From NCBI RefSeq assembly GCF_900607235.1, contig NZ_LR027863.1, forward strand, positions 1-53,581: a stretch of 53,581 nt of DNA. Direction: 5' to 3'. A model generated the notes under the pieces. That model was not told the DNA's origin. It saw only the letters and a list, made by a program, of their open reading frames with translations, and ran no database searches. Below are positions 1 to 8,993 of the stretch, piece after piece. Origin of the DNA: Olivibacter jilunii. Lineage in GTDB: Bacteria; Bacteroidota; Bacteroidia; Sphingobacteriales; Sphingobacteriaceae. Both the position numbers and the translations under genes were made by a program. Every line of letters begins with the position of its first letter. Position 1 is the first letter of the stretch.

Positions 1-329
1 CCCCAACCCCATCCGCCATACATTGGCGCATAGATAGTTCTACTGGTGTTGTTTACGATCGCTTTATATCTAAAGAGCAAATCAGGATTGCTTTTATCAT
101 AAGTCAAACCCCTCGCTTTCAGCGCAGCATCCGCTGCTTCGTAAATATTCTCCTCAGCTATTGAGTTATTGTAGTACGATTTAGAAAGCGAATCTAATCC
201 CGGTAACCAAGCATAGGTTTTATACTGAGAAAAAGCCCCGTTTTTACTCTGTGTTGTATAGTATTTATATGGTGAGCAGGCAGCTATCATCACGACTGCC
301 ACAACCAACAGGAACCACTTTGTTTTCAT
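1..329 (-). CDS. DUF4136-type lipoprotein, C-terminus cut by window edge
   Basis: The reading frame opens at the ATG at 329 and stays open to the left edge, so only about 109 N-terminal residues are seen. It begins with a lysine, a hydrophobic stretch and a lipobox ending IAAC (Cys18), so it should be a lipoprotein. After the cysteine come SPYKYYT and FSQYKTYAWLPG, the start typical of DUF4136 proteins, whose function is unknown. A good Shine-Dalgarno-like GGGAGG (337-343 on the minus strand) sits seven bases before the ATG, unusual for this window and supporting the start. The gene is followed on the same strand by whatever lies left of the window. Confidence 0.75.
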   Translation of the reverse strand, partial: MKTKWFLLVVAVVMIAACSPYKYYTTQSKNGAFSQYKTYAWLPGLDSLSKSYYNNSIAEENIYEAADAALKARGLTYDKSNPDLLFRYKAIVNNTSRTIYAPMYGGWGW

Positions 330-424
330 TTTACTTACCTCCCAATTGTGTTATAAAAATAACGAATTTAATGCCAAGTTGCTACAGATTAGAAAAATTT
401 AATGCATTGTAACAATATTTTACA

Positions 425-2068
425 TTAAAAAGGATGTTTAGCTACCAAAGGCATCGCCCGACCTACGCCAAATGCTTTTCGTGTAACACGTAAAATGGGA
501 GGCGACTGAAATCGCTTAAATTCTGAACCTACTACTAACTTAATAACACGTTGTACCAAAACTTCATCGAAACCATCAGCTATAATTTCTTTACTGCTCA
601 TCTCAAGTTCTACATAACGATGCAGTATCGCGTCGAGCACGTTATACTCAGGCAACGAATCCGAATCCTTTTGATCGGGTCGTAATTCAGCCGACGGTGC
701 TTTAGTAATAGTATTTTCCGGAATAACAATGCCGTTACGGTTAATATAATGGGCAAGCTGATAGACTTTCGTTTTGAGTACATCGCCGATAACACCCAAG
801 GAACCGGCCATATCTCCATAGAGGGTTCCATAACCAACGGCTGCCTCGCTTTTATTAGAAGTGTTCAATAAAATATAGCCATGCTTATTAGACATAGCCA
901 TCAAAACGATTGCACGTACACGTGCTTGTATGTTTTCTTCGGTAATATCGTTTTCCTTTCCTTTGAAGGCCTTCGCCATCATATTATCGAAAGCTTCCGT
1001 CGCCTCTTTAATCGGAATCACTTCATGTAAACACCCTAGATTCCCTACTAAATCCATGGCATCGTCTACGGAATGCCCGGTTGAATAAATGGAAGGCATC
1101 AACACTCCCATAACATTCGTAGATCCCAATGCCTCACAGGCTAAAGCCGCAACCACTGCAGAATCGATGCCTCCAGACAATCCTAATATGGCTTTTTTAA
1201 AGCCCGATTTTGCAAAAAAATCTTTGATTCCGAGAACCAAAGCTTCATGAATATTAACAATTGACTCAGGTTCTTTATAAACAGTGGTCAACTGTCGTGC
1301 AACAAGCTCTTTCCCGTTGAGTTGGTAATAACGAAGATCCTCGGCGAAAGGATTCAGCACATCTATCAATTTAGCTTTCTCATCAAACACTAACGAACGT
1401 CCATCAAAGATAATGTCTGCATGAGCACCTATGGTATTGACATACAGCGCAGGCAATGCATGCCGCTTGCTATGGGCGGTTACAACGGCGCAGCGAGCTT
1501 CAAAATGGCTTTCAGAAAATGGAGAAGCGGCGACATTGATCATAATGTTCGGCTGTTGCTTTGCCAGTTCGATCATGGGATCTTGCGGATAGAGGGAAGG
1601 GAAATGCTCATTCCATAGATCTTCGCATATAGTAAGTGCAATGCGGTTCCCTTTATAATCGACACACTTAAAGGTATTATTTGGTTCAAAATACCGGTAT
1701 TCGTCAAATACATCATAATCCGGCAAAAGGGTTTTGTGAACCGTGTCCTTTACCGCTCCGTCTACGATAAAAAGCGCAGCATTATATAGCTGCTTTCCTT
1801 TGGTCAGTTTACTCCTTACAGGAGCACCAATAATACAGGCGATCCCAACACAAGATGCCGCAATCTGTTCAATACTTGTCTCGCAGGCATCCAGAAAAGA
1901 ACGATATCGAAATAAATCTTTAGCTAAATAGCCGCCTATTGTGATTTCCGGAAACACCACCAGATCAGCGCCTTTCCTTTTAGCCTCAGCTATTGTTGCT
2001 ATAATTTTTTCTGTGTTTCTCTCAAAATTACCAATATGGTAGTTTGTCTGCGCAATCGCTATAATCAT
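425..2068 (-). CDS. nadE: Glutamine-dependent NAD+ synthetase
   Basis: Makes NAD+ from nicotinic acid adenine dinucleotide, ATP and glutamine-derived ammonia in the cytoplasm. At 547 residues it has the two-domain form: an N-terminal nitrilase-like glutaminase with the Glu-Lys-Cys triad visible as Glu41 (PEITIGGY), Lys112 (HKTLLP) and Cys148 (LTICEDLW), then the synthetase domain with the ATP-pyrophosphatase loop SGGIDS at 298-303. Length and motifs fit the bacterial family. It lies 23 bases downstream of the PorT-like gene on the same strand, probably one transcript. NadE lying close to gldB, as here, is also seen in some other Bacteroidota. Confidence 0.96.
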   Translation of the reverse strand: MIIAIAQTNYHIGNFERNTEKIIATIAEAKRKGADLVVFPEITIGGYLAKDLFRYRSFLDACETSIEQIAASCVGIACIIGAPVRSKLTKGKQLYNAALFIVDGAVKDTVHKTLLPDYDVFDEYRYFEPNNTFKCVDYKGNRIALTICEDLWNEHFPSLYPQDPMIELAKQQPNIMINVAASPFSESHFEARCAVVTAHSKRHALPALYVNTIGAHADIIFDGRSLVFDEKAKLIDVLNPFAEDLRYYQLNGKELVARQLTTVYKEPESIVNIHEALVLGIKDFFAKSGFKKAILGLSGGIDSAVVAALACEALGSTNVMGVLMPSIYSTGHSVDDAMDLVGNLGCLHEVIPIKEATEAFDNMMAKAFKGKENDITEENIQARVRAIVLMAMSNKHGYILLNTSNKSEAAVGYGTLYGDMAGSLGVIGDVLKTKVYQLAHYINRNGIVIPENTITKAPSAELRPDQKDSDSLPEYNVLDAILHRYVELEMSSKEIIADGFDEVLVQRVIKLVVGSEFKRFQSPPILRVTRKAFGVGRAMPLVAKHPF

Positions 2069-2091
2069 ATGTTACTGAACCTATCCGTTTA

Positions 2092-2778
2092 TTAAAAAAG
2101 TATACCAAGATTAAAGGCAAAATAAGAATTATTAGCCCCTCCGTGTTTAATGACACGTGTAAATCCGTTATTAAAGCTTAGTCCCGTCATAAGCCGCAAA
2201 TTATGATCTAACAGCCATTCGACCCCTCCTCCTATTTGGAGACCTAATCTGAAAATATCGGCGCCACCTTTCATATTATTGGATTCTTGGACTACGACCC
2301 TGTTACTGTTTAATATTTCTTGCTTCGCACTTAATTTAACGCCTAAAGTAAAGCCGAACTGGCCATAATAACTTCTATAATATTTTTGGGTGCTTTTTAG
2401 TTTTACGCCTAAGGGAATTTGGGCATATTGTAATCGATAGTTATTGATCACAAAATCGTTCCCTTCAGGTCCATTCTGATAGGTTTCTGATTGAGCGCGC
2501 AAGTTATCAATCAACAAACCACTTGAAAAATAATAATTCTCTGAAAACGCAAAATCGGCGACTAAGCCGTAATTGTAACCTATTTTAGCTGTATTTGACT
2601 TCACATCAAAGTCGCCGTACCGCAACCAGTTAATGTTGGGCGACAACATAATTCCTAAACTGATACGCTTATTATCATACTTTGATGCATAGTAATCCTG
2701 GCTATTAGCACTTGATAACATGAAAAAAAATATGCTTGTAATAAGCGCCAATTTTTTAAATGGTATGTTTATTTTCAT
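2092..2778 (-). CDS. PorT-like outer-membrane beta-barrel protein
   Basis: A 228-residue protein with a signal peptide (about residues 1-26, ending SANSQ) followed by alternating aromatic/polar strands and a C-terminal Phe (NLGILF), the pattern of the small outer-membrane barrel family that contains PorT. PorT is needed for type IX secretion in Porphyromonas; whether this protein has that role cannot be read from sequence alone, because many family members have other or unknown roles. It is divergent from gldB and upstream of nadE in the same direction. The gldB neighbourhood favours a T9SS link, which is inference. Confidence 0.7.
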   Translation of the reverse strand: MKINIPFKKLALITSIFFFMLSSANSQDYYASKYDNKRISLGIMLSPNINWLRYGDFDVKSNTAKIGYNYGLVADFAFSENYYFSSGLLIDNLRAQSETYQNGPEGNDFVINNYRLQYAQIPLGVKLKSTQKYYRSYYGQFGFTLGVKLSAKQEILNSNRVVVQESNNMKGGADIFRLGLQIGGGVEWLLDHNLRLMTGLSFNNGFTRVIKHGGANNSYFAFNLGILF

Positions 2779-2813
2779 TGATCTTTTGTTATTCGTTGAA
2801 GTTATTAAAAAAC

Positions 2814-2878
2814 GTTAGTCGTTAAAATGTTGAATGGTCAAGACGTTAAGTGGTTGAGACGTTGAGTGTCGAGTGCTT
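2814..2878. repeat. Degenerate octamer array (GTTRARNN)
   Basis: Between the divergent PorT-like and gldB genes the plus strand reads as about seven consecutive 8-base words beginning GTT or GTC followed by A/G-rich bases (consensus GTTRARNN). No protein is supported. It resembles the word-like intergenic arrays found at other places in this window, but with period 8 rather than 7. Confidence 0.6.
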
Positions 2879-2904
2879 TGACGTATTACAGTTACTGTAC
2901 TAAG

Positions 2905-3077
2905 GCTCTAAGCCATAAGCAGTATGCTTTAAGCCCGCATAAGCCCATTATCACATTGGCTAACCGGCTAATTAACTACTCAACCATTTTATCAGCTCTA
3001 AGCCATAAACAATATGCTTTAAGCCTGCATAAGCCCATCATCACATTGGCTAATCGGCTCATTAACTACTCAACTAT
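2905..3077. repeat. Two 83-base direct repeats, 90-base period
   Basis: Bases 2905-2987 are repeated at 2995-3077 with a handful of substitutions, separated by a 7-base spacer. Each copy itself contains internal words such as AAGC and ATTAG. The short plus-strand reading frame through it only repeats the same peptide and is not a credible gene. Together with the octamer array it fills most of the 400-base gap between the PorT-like gene and gldB. Confidence 0.85.
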
Positions 3078-3179
3078 TCCTCTACTCAACCATTTCCCTA
3101 TTCCACGTACTTCGAAATAAACTTTCCTTTCCACTTTTTACTTTTTATATTATTAATTTAGCGGCCTATCATCACAAGC

Positions 3180-4223
3180 ATGAAGGCACTTAATTTGAAA
3201 GGCGCACAAATCTACCTCTTTTTTTTGACTATTACTTTGATGGCATGTAAGCATAGGCAAGAGCCTGATGTAAGCAACATCCAACTTGACATTAAAATCG
3301 AACGTTTCGACCAATCCTTGGATAGCCTTACCGCGTATAACCTATCTGAAAAGCATTCGCAATGGCAAAAAAAATACGATCAATTTTATAGCGACTTTAT
3401 AACGCATATGCTCCAAGCAGGAAATCTACAAGACACCTCGGAGCTTTTCAACAATTATAGAAAAATATTACAGAGTCGTGATTTTATAGCGCTGAAAAAA
3501 AGTATTTCACAAACTTATCCAACTTTAAACGCACAAGAAGAGCAGCTAACGATTGCCTTTAAACATCTAAAGTATTATTTTCCAAACATAGAGATTCCAA
3601 AATTCATCGCCTTTTTCTCAGGCTTCACCGTCCAATCCCCCATTAACGAGCATTATATTGGTATTGGACTAGACATGTTCCTAGGTGCCAACTCGCCGTT
3701 TTATCCAGCTTTAGTTAAAAGCATCCCACTCTATATATCGCGAAGATTTACGCAGGAGAATATCGTGCCTCGTACGGTTGAAACTTACCTGCGGGAAGAG
3801 CTATTTCCGGAACCGGATAAAGGAAATCCAAGTATGCTGGATCTAATGCTGTACAATGGAAAAATCATGTACCTCATGGACAGGTCGATGCCTCTCCTAG
3901 CTGATAGTTTAAAAATCGGCTATACCACCGCGCAGATAAATTGGGCTAACACTTACGAAAAAGATATATGGGCCTGGTTTTTAGAGGAAAATTTGCTGTA
4001 CGAAACTGACTACTATAAAATTCAGAAACACTTTGGCGAAGCTCCTTTTACACCCGAACTCGGCAGTCACAATGAGTCAGCGCCGAAGTTAGGTATTTAT
4101 TTAGGCTGGCAAATAGTAAAAAAATATATGGAAGCGCATCCTCAAACGTCTTTAATGGACTTACTCCGTATTGAAGATGCTCAACAACTACTGCGAGATG
4201 CTCGCTATAAAGGCATTAACTAA
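3180..4223 (+). CDS. gldB: Gliding motility / T9SS lipoprotein GldB
   Basis: A 347-residue protein with a lipoprotein signal (LMAC, Cys23), matching the GldB family in length and in the region from IERFDQSLDSL through the Asp/Glu-rich middle to a helical C-terminus. GldB is a membrane-anchored lipoprotein needed for gliding in Flavobacterium; it supports stability of GldJ/GldK and hence type IX secretion, though its biochemical activity is unknown. It is transcribed away from the PorT-like gene and nadE and converges with the secreted protein gene at 4241. The ATG at 3180 places the signal peptide at the very N-terminus, which supports the start. Confidence 0.88.
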   Translation: MKALNLKGAQIYLFFLTITLMACKHRQEPDVSNIQLDIKIERFDQSLDSLTAYNLSEKHSQWQKKYDQFYSDFITHMLQAGNLQDTSELFNNYRKILQSRDFIALKKSISQTYPTLNAQEEQLTIAFKHLKYYFPNIEIPKFIAFFSGFTVQSPINEHYIGIGLDMFLGANSPFYPALVKSIPLYISRRFTQENIVPRTVETYLREELFPEPDKGNPSMLDLMLYNGKIMYLMDRSMPLLADSLKIGYTTAQINWANTYEKDIWAWFLEENLLYETDYYKIQKHFGEAPFTPELGSHNESAPKLGIYLGWQIVKKYMEAHPQTSLMDLLRIEDAQQLLRDARYKGIN

Positions 4224-4240
4224 TCGCTATCCGATTTCAG

Positions 4241-4900
4241 TTAGAAGCTTTCTACAGTAACTTTACCATCCTTACCCGGGGATCCGGAATAGATTTGTCC
4301 TTGAGGCACACCGCCTAACCGGCCGCCGCCAGCCCGAATTCCCATTCCGATCTGTGTGTAAATATTGTATAGATCGGATTGGGGATTTACTCGATAACCA
4401 CCGGCCCGCGTATCTATTCGTAAGTAAGCAGTTTGCTCTTTATCTTCCTGCTGGGGGTTAATGCCCGACTTATCGTAGCGGAATGTAACATTTCCGCCGT
4501 TCCCGTTAGGGTAAGTACGTGTCCCATTGTTGGCATCACGTCCTCCTGCTAATACGTAAAGTGCTCCAAGTTTTGCAAAATGGATTTGAATATCCATATC
4601 CGACCCATCGTTCTTACTATCGGTACCAATAATATAAGCTTGCTTTGGAATTTCCGCATAGTGAATTTTTAGCTTCACCTTTTTCTTTCCGAAGAATTCA
4701 AGGGAAGATTTGTCTTGCATAATCAATGTATCGATAGTTAGCACCAAAGTAGAATCTTGACGTTTTGTAGTGAAGCTCCTTTTCTTCTTATGCCCAATCT
4801 CTAGTTTTTGAATATGTTGCACCGAATCCTGAGAACCGGCAAATCCCCATGTACTACCTACCAAAAGTAATAGGAGTGTCAAAATCATTTTACCCTTCAT
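4241..4900 (-). CDS. Secreted glycine-rich protein of unknown function
   Basis: Not recognised. The longest frame reaches a TTG at 4945, but the ATG at 4900 puts a classical signal peptide (MKGKM, a run of leucines, then TWGFAGS) at the N-terminus and is preferred; an ATG at 4906 is the other choice. The mature part (about 200 residues) starts Lys/Arg-rich, has no cysteine, and ends in a glycine-rich half (AGGRDANNGT, NGNGGNVTF, RAGGGRLGG, GSPGKDGK) that could form a repetitive beta structure. It converges with gldB, 17 bases apart. No T9SS C-terminal sorting domain is evident. Confidence 0.6.
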   Translation of the reverse strand: MKGKMILTLLLLLVGSTWGFAGSQDSVQHIQKLEIGHKKKRSFTTKRQDSTLVLTIDTLIMQDKSSLEFFGKKKVKLKIHYAEIPKQAYIIGTDSKNDGSDMDIQIHFAKLGALYVLAGGRDANNGTRTYPNGNGGNVTFRYDKSGINPQQEDKEQTAYLRIDTRAGGYRVNPQSDLYNIYTQIGMGIRAGGGRLGGVPQGQIYSGSPGKDGKVTVESF

Positions 4901-5043
4901 AACCATATCTAATTTGATATAGATGATAACCTCGTTTTTTGTCAATTGTTCGCCAAAAACGCATAGCTATTTCTATCACTTAACTTGTTCAGCTGCTAAT
5001 TAGACAGAAAATCCGGTAATAGGTTTAAGCAAAACAGCGACCT

Positions 5044-5811
5044 TTAATAGCCTTTTATTTTTTTCAATCGAATAGTTGCCTTCTCTGCTTCTGTTAAATT
5101 CCCTTTTGGATATAAAGATTGTTCCCAATCCCCATACATGGGGTTTGGAAGCATAATAAACGTGGTTCCGAACTTCCCCGCATGTTGATCCACCACTTTC
5201 TTTGTATCCTTATCTTCTTGATAGAAAATGGTAGAAAAATCACTTAAATTGTCACCGACCAACATGACTATATGATGCGTTTTAGCCACTTGGTTTCTTC
5301 TTGATTGTTTATTAGAGGTACTATCTCTAAACAATAGGTGGTCCGTATCGACATAAGGAAATCCAAATTGCTTCAAATTCTGCATGGTGGCGGGAATTTC
5401 GCTTTGATCCCGATTACTGATATAAAAAACTGCGACTTTTTTTGAAGCGGCATATTGGAGAAATGAGCACGCTCCAGGAACCGTGTCAGCAATGGCCATT
5501 CCGGTCCAACGCTTCCATTCAGCCAAATCAAAGGCTTTCTTCGATAGAATAGCCTGACCGCTTTGCGGAGAATTATCCAATAACGTTTCATCGATGTCTA
5601 CAATAACACATTTAGGTAACTTCGAGTACTTTTTTAAGGCCTTATCAAGGCTACTATGCGCGTAATTATAGGCCTGAAAACATAAAGCCCGATATTCTCC
5701 CGATTGTTGTTGCCATAAAACCGCATTGGTATAATCCCGATGGAACTCCTGCCCATGGGCGCTTGCTATAGCAAAGAGAACACTCACTGTAAATAGATAT
5801 TTGCTAACCAT
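5044..5811 (-). CDS. Secreted acid phosphatase, e(P4)/class B-like HAD family
   Basis: A HAD-superfamily (subfamily IIIB) phosphomonoesterase. Counting from the ATG at 5811, the nucleophile motif DIDET lies at residues 72-76, followed by NSPQSG, a motif-II region YISNRD and the C-terminal acidic motif VGDNLSDF. Related lipoprotein e(P4) enzymes dephosphorylate NMN or nucleotides at the cell surface, so nucleotide scavenging is a reasonable guess. A signal peptide (ending SAHGQ) is present but no lipobox cysteine, so it is probably periplasmic rather than lipid-anchored. The frame extends to a TTG at 5844, but that overlaps the terminator of the preceding gene, which favours 5811. Confidence 0.85.
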   Translation of the reverse strand: MVSKYLFTVSVLFAIASAHGQEFHRDYTNAVLWQQQSGEYRALCFQAYNYAHSSLDKALKKYSKLPKCVIVDIDETLLDNSPQSGQAILSKKAFDLAEWKRWTGMAIADTVPGACSFLQYAASKKVAVFYISNRDQSEIPATMQNLKQFGFPYVDTDHLLFRDSTSNKQSRRNQVAKTHHIVMLVGDNLSDFSTIFYQEDKDTKKVVDQHAGKFGTTFIMLPNPMYGDWEQSLYPKGNLTEAEKATIRLKKIKGY

Positions 5812-5846
5812 TTGTTTATAAGATTTTTTTGAAATTACCGGCAATA

Positions 5847-5875
5847 AAAAAGGCGCGAAAAACTTTCACGCCTTC
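5847..5875 (-). terminator. Terminator after the small membrane protein gene
   Basis: On the minus strand an AAGGCG...CGCCTT stem (AAGGCGTGAAA pairing with TTTTCGCGCCTT) is followed by a run of T. It lies between the membrane protein gene ending at 5899 and the acid phosphatase start at 5811. Confidence 0.8.
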
Positions 5876-5898
5876 TTATATTTTAAGATTCGGTTGCT

Positions 5899-6117
5899 TT
5901 ATTTCATTATTCTGAAAACCGTACGGAAAGCTATAAAACTACCGATAATCAATAGAATATTAGAAATGGAAGTGAACAAAAAAGAATCCTGTATGAAACG
6001 GAAAAAGGTACCGGCTAAGCCAAAGGCTATAGCCACAACTAAGGTTACGTAATAATGAGTCTGATTTGCATTATTATCGGTACTGACGTGAGGTCTCTGC
6101 TCTGCTGAATTTGCCAT
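5899..6117 (-). CDS. Small two-helix membrane protein, unknown
   Basis: 72 residues: a polar N-terminus (MANSAEQRPHVSTDNNANQ) and two hydrophobic helices (about residues 24-42 and 47-68) ending FRTVFRIMK. No family is recognised. It has its own downstream terminator and a gap of over 250 bases upstream, so it looks like a single-gene unit. The predicted topology and clean ATG make it a plausible real gene. Confidence 0.6.
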   Translation of the reverse strand: MANSAEQRPHVSTDNNANQTHYYVTLVVAIAFGLAGTFFRFIQDSFLFTSISNILLIIGSFIAFRTVFRIMK

Positions 6118-6326
6118 AATAATTTCTTTGTATGCAAAAATAAACTTTTTTTGATGGAATAAAAATATTTGGTGCTTTGTTACGTAGTTAAGTAGAAAAA
6201 TAGCAAGGACGCTTGTTAGCTAGTCAATACGGTGTTATTCATAAACGTTCTCTTTAATAGACTTTCATGGCTTCCTACGGTCGCATAACCATTGTTAACG
6301 GATAATAAGACTGGTCTGTCCTTCAA

Positions 6327-6368
6327 ATAAAAAAAGGCCTCCACAGTGTATTGCTGAGGCCTTTTTTA
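6327..6368 (-). terminator. Terminator of the ATP synthase operon
   Basis: AAAAAAGGCCTC ... GAGGCCTTTTTT forms a strong stem with T-runs on both strands, 16 bases beyond the atpG stop. It should end the minus-strand atp transcript and could work in both directions. Confidence 0.9.
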
Positions 6369-6383
6369 AATAGTCGTAGCTTA

Positions 6384-7271
6384 CTAGCCGTTGGACAAAG
6401 CCGCTGCGCCACTGACAATTTCAGTAAGCTCAGTAGTAATAGCCGCCTGACGTGCTTGGTTATAAGAAAGCTTAAGTGATTTAAGCAATTCCCCCGCATT
6501 GTCGGTAGCTTTATCCATTGCAGTCATCCGGGCCCCATGCTCAGAAGCATGCGAATCCAGAACCGCCTTATATAACTGTATTTTTATGGACTTTGGTATT
6601 AACTCCTGAATAATCTCTTCTTTCGACGGCTCCAAAATATAATCGACTACATTCTGAGAAGTCTTTGCTTCATCCTTTTCAGCAGGAAGCAAAGGTAAAA
6701 GTTGCTCGGTCTTTAAGAATTGGACAGCAGCATTTTTAAACTGATTATAGATAAGTTCAACTCGATCGAATTCACCGTTTATAAAACCATCCATGATTTC
6801 TTCGGTGATCTTTGAGGTATTCTCAAAATTCAGTTTCGAAAACAGCTCAGTATGGTTACCTAAAACCTCATATTTATTCTTTCGGTAATAATCCTGTCCC
6901 TTCTTTCCAATAGCAATAATCTTTACGTTTCCTTTGCGATGTTGCTCTTGATATTTCTCGGTAATCAACAGATTGGTTGCCTTTATCACATTTGCGTTAA
7001 AAGCGCCCGCTAAACCACGGTTAGAAGTTACTACAACCAGTAAAATCTTTTTTGGTTTCCGAACAGCCATAAACGGAGAAGAAGTACCTTCCACTGAAGC
7101 TGATAAATTAGCTAAAATGTCTTTCAACTTTTCAGCGTAAGGTCGTAATTGTACAATCGCATTGGTAGCGCGCTTTAACTTCGCAGCTGACACCATTTTC
7201 ATGGCTCTTGTAATCTGCTGTGTAGAGCTTACAGATGCAATTCGATTTCTAACTTCTTTTAAATTAGCCAT
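6384..7271 (-). CDS. atpG: ATP synthase gamma subunit
   Basis: The rotor shaft of the F1 sector, linking the c-ring to the catalytic head. At 295 residues it has the conserved N-terminal helix start (MANLKEVRNRIASVSSTQQI), the ITRAMKMVSAAKL segment, and the C-terminal conserved NQARQAAITTELTEIVSGA. It is last in the operon and followed by a terminator. The gap to atpA (103 bases) is larger than the other gaps in the operon and contains inverted 7-base word repeats. Confidence 0.97.
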   Translation of the reverse strand: MANLKEVRNRIASVSSTQQITRAMKMVSAAKLKRATNAIVQLRPYAEKLKDILANLSASVEGTSSPFMAVRKPKKILLVVVTSNRGLAGAFNANVIKATNLLITEKYQEQHRKGNVKIIAIGKKGQDYYRKNKYEVLGNHTELFSKLNFENTSKITEEIMDGFINGEFDRVELIYNQFKNAAVQFLKTEQLLPLLPAEKDEAKTSQNVVDYILEPSKEEIIQELIPKSIKIQLYKAVLDSHASEHGARMTAMDKATDNAGELLKSLKLSYNQARQAAITTELTEIVSGAAALSNG

Positions 7272-7275
7272 ATTT

Positions 7276-7371
7276 TATTAGTAGCGAGTATCAGGTAATA
7301 AGTATCAAGACTACACCTTCCATCTGCCTGCATTTAGTCTTATGTCCTGATATCTGCGTCTTGATACCAAA
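7276..7371. repeat. Inverted heptad-word arms between atpA and atpG
   Basis: On the transcribed (minus) strand the gap begins with heptamer-spaced words of the TATCAAG/TATCAGG/ACATAAG type and ends with their reverse complements (CTTGATA, CTTATTA, CCTGATA). The two arms could fold into an imperfect hairpin within the atpA-atpG message. There is no T-run, so it does not look like an ordinary terminator. Confidence 0.65.
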
Positions 7372-7374
7372 AAA

Positions 7375-8949
7375 TTAATAACTAGCAGCTATCTCTTTAG
7401 CTACCTTATCTAAAACAGCGGTAATATCATCCGTGAATTTACCAGCCTTCAAGTCCTTAAGCACTTCAGGATGACGTAACTCCAACTGTTGCAGATAGTT
7501 AGCCTCAAACTCCTTCACCTTATTTACAGGAACACTACGGAACAAGCCCTTGACACCTGCGTAGATAATAGCAACTTGTTTTTCCACAGGCACCGGTGCA
7601 AACTGACCTTGCTTCAAAATCTCAACGTTTCTCACACCTTTGTCAAGCACGCCCTTTGTTGCAGCATCCAGATCCGATCCGAACTTGGCAAAAGCTTCCA
7701 ATTCGCGATATTGTGCCTGATCTAATTTGAGAGTTCCGGCAACTTTCTTCATCGACTTTATTTGCGCATTACCTCCAACACGAGACACCGAAATACCAAC
7801 GTTAATAGCAGGTCTTACACCAGCATTGAACAAGTTAGACTCTAGGAATATCTGACCATCAGTAATTGAAATTACATTTGTTGGAATATAAGCAGATACA
7901 TCGCCTGCCTGTGTTTCTATAATAGGCAACGCTGTCAACGATCCTCCTCCCTTAACAATGCCTTTCAATGATTCCGGAAGGTCGTTCATGTTGCGTGCAA
8001 TTTCATCAGACGCATTGATCTTTGCAGCGCGCTCTAAAAGGCGGCTGTGAAGGTAAAATACATCCCCAGGATAAGCCTCACGTCCGGGAGGGCGACGAAG
8101 TAACAAAGATACTTCGCGATAAGCCACAGCCTGTTTAGACAAGTCATCATATACAATCAGGGCCGGGCGACCTGTATCGCGGAAAAATTCACCAATTGCA
8201 GCACCTGCCATGGGCGCATAGAATTGCATAGGTGCCGGTTCGGAAGCAGAAGCTGAAACTACGATCGTATAAGCCAATGCTCCCCTTTCTTCTAAAGTAC
8301 GAACGATATTGGCAACGGTTGAATTCTTTTGTCCCACAGCCACATAAATACAATATACGGGTTCACCTGCATCGTAAAATTCCTTTTGATTAAGAATGGT
8401 ATCGATACAAACTGCCGTTTTACCCACCTGACGATCGCCGATCACCAACTCCCGTTGTCCACGACCGATCGGAATCATTGCGTCGATAGCTTTAATTCCC
8501 GTTTGAAGCGGTTCATTTACTGGTTGACGATAGATAACGCCTGGAGCTTTTCGCTCAATAGGCATCTCATAAGTTTTACCGGTAATCGGACCTTTTCCGT
8601 CTATCGGCTGTCCCAACGTATTTACAACACGTCCAAGCATTCCTTCACCAACGTTGATGGAAGCAATTTTATTGGTCCGTTTAATGGTATCACCTTCCTT
8701 GATTTCATCTGAAGGTCCTAGCAACACCACCCCTACATTATCTTCTTCAAGATTAAGTACAATTCCTTGTAATCCGTTTTCAAATTCAACCAATTCACCT
8801 GATTGGACTTTGGTTAGGCCGTAAACCCGAGCAATACCATCTCCCACCTGGAGTACGGTACCAACTTCTTCTAGTTCGGCTTCTGATTTAAAGTTCGACA
8901 ATTGTTCTCTTAAGATTGCCGATACTTCATCTGGTCTTACCTCTACCAT
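7375..8949 (-). CDS. atpA: ATP synthase alpha subunit
   Basis: Non-catalytic nucleotide-binding subunit of the F1 hexamer. 524 residues, with the P-loop GDRQVGKT at 171-178, the [12 protein letters not shown]-terminal barrel motif and the family signature around [14 protein letters not shown] in the C-terminal part. It lies between atpH and atpG as usual. The matching catalytic beta subunit (atpD) is not in the window. Confidence 0.98.
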   Translation of the reverse strand: MVEVRPDEVSAILREQLSNFKSEAELEEVGTVLQVGDGIARVYGLTKVQSGELVEFENGLQGIVLNLEEDNVGVVLLGPSDEIKEGDTIKRTNKIASINVGEGMLGRVVNTLGQPIDGKGPITGKTYEMPIERKAPGVIYRQPVNEPLQTGIKAIDAMIPIGRGQRELVIGDRQVGKTAVCIDTILNQKEFYDAGEPVYCIYVAVGQKNSTVANIVRTLEERGALAYTIVVSASASEPAPMQFYAPMAGAAIGEFFRDTGRPALIVYDDLSKQAVAYREVSLLLRRPPGREAYPGDVFYLHSRLLERAAKINASDEIARNMNDLPESLKGIVKGGGSLTALPIIETQAGDVSAYIPTNVISITDGQIFLESNLFNAGVRPAINVGISVSRVGGNAQIKSMKKVAGTLKLDQAQYRELEAFAKFGSDLDAATKGVLDKGVRNVEILKQGQFAPVPVEKQVAIIYAGVKGLFRSVPVNKVKEFEANYLQQLELRHPEVLKDLKAGKFTDDITAVLDKVAKEIAASY

Positions 8950-8993
8950 TTTATCTTTATTTTATATATTTCTCTTTTAAACCTTTACAATAA

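Noticed and set aside
2905-3077. Possible CRISPR array
   Set aside because: Only two long, imperfect units with a 7-base spacer, no short palindromic repeat and no cas genes.
2866-3120. 84-codon plus-strand frame before gldB
   Set aside because: It runs through the 90-base direct repeat and only encodes a repeated peptide; no start signal or family.
8329-8712. 127-codon plus-strand frame opposite atpA
   Set aside because: Shadow of the highly conserved atpA coding sequence.
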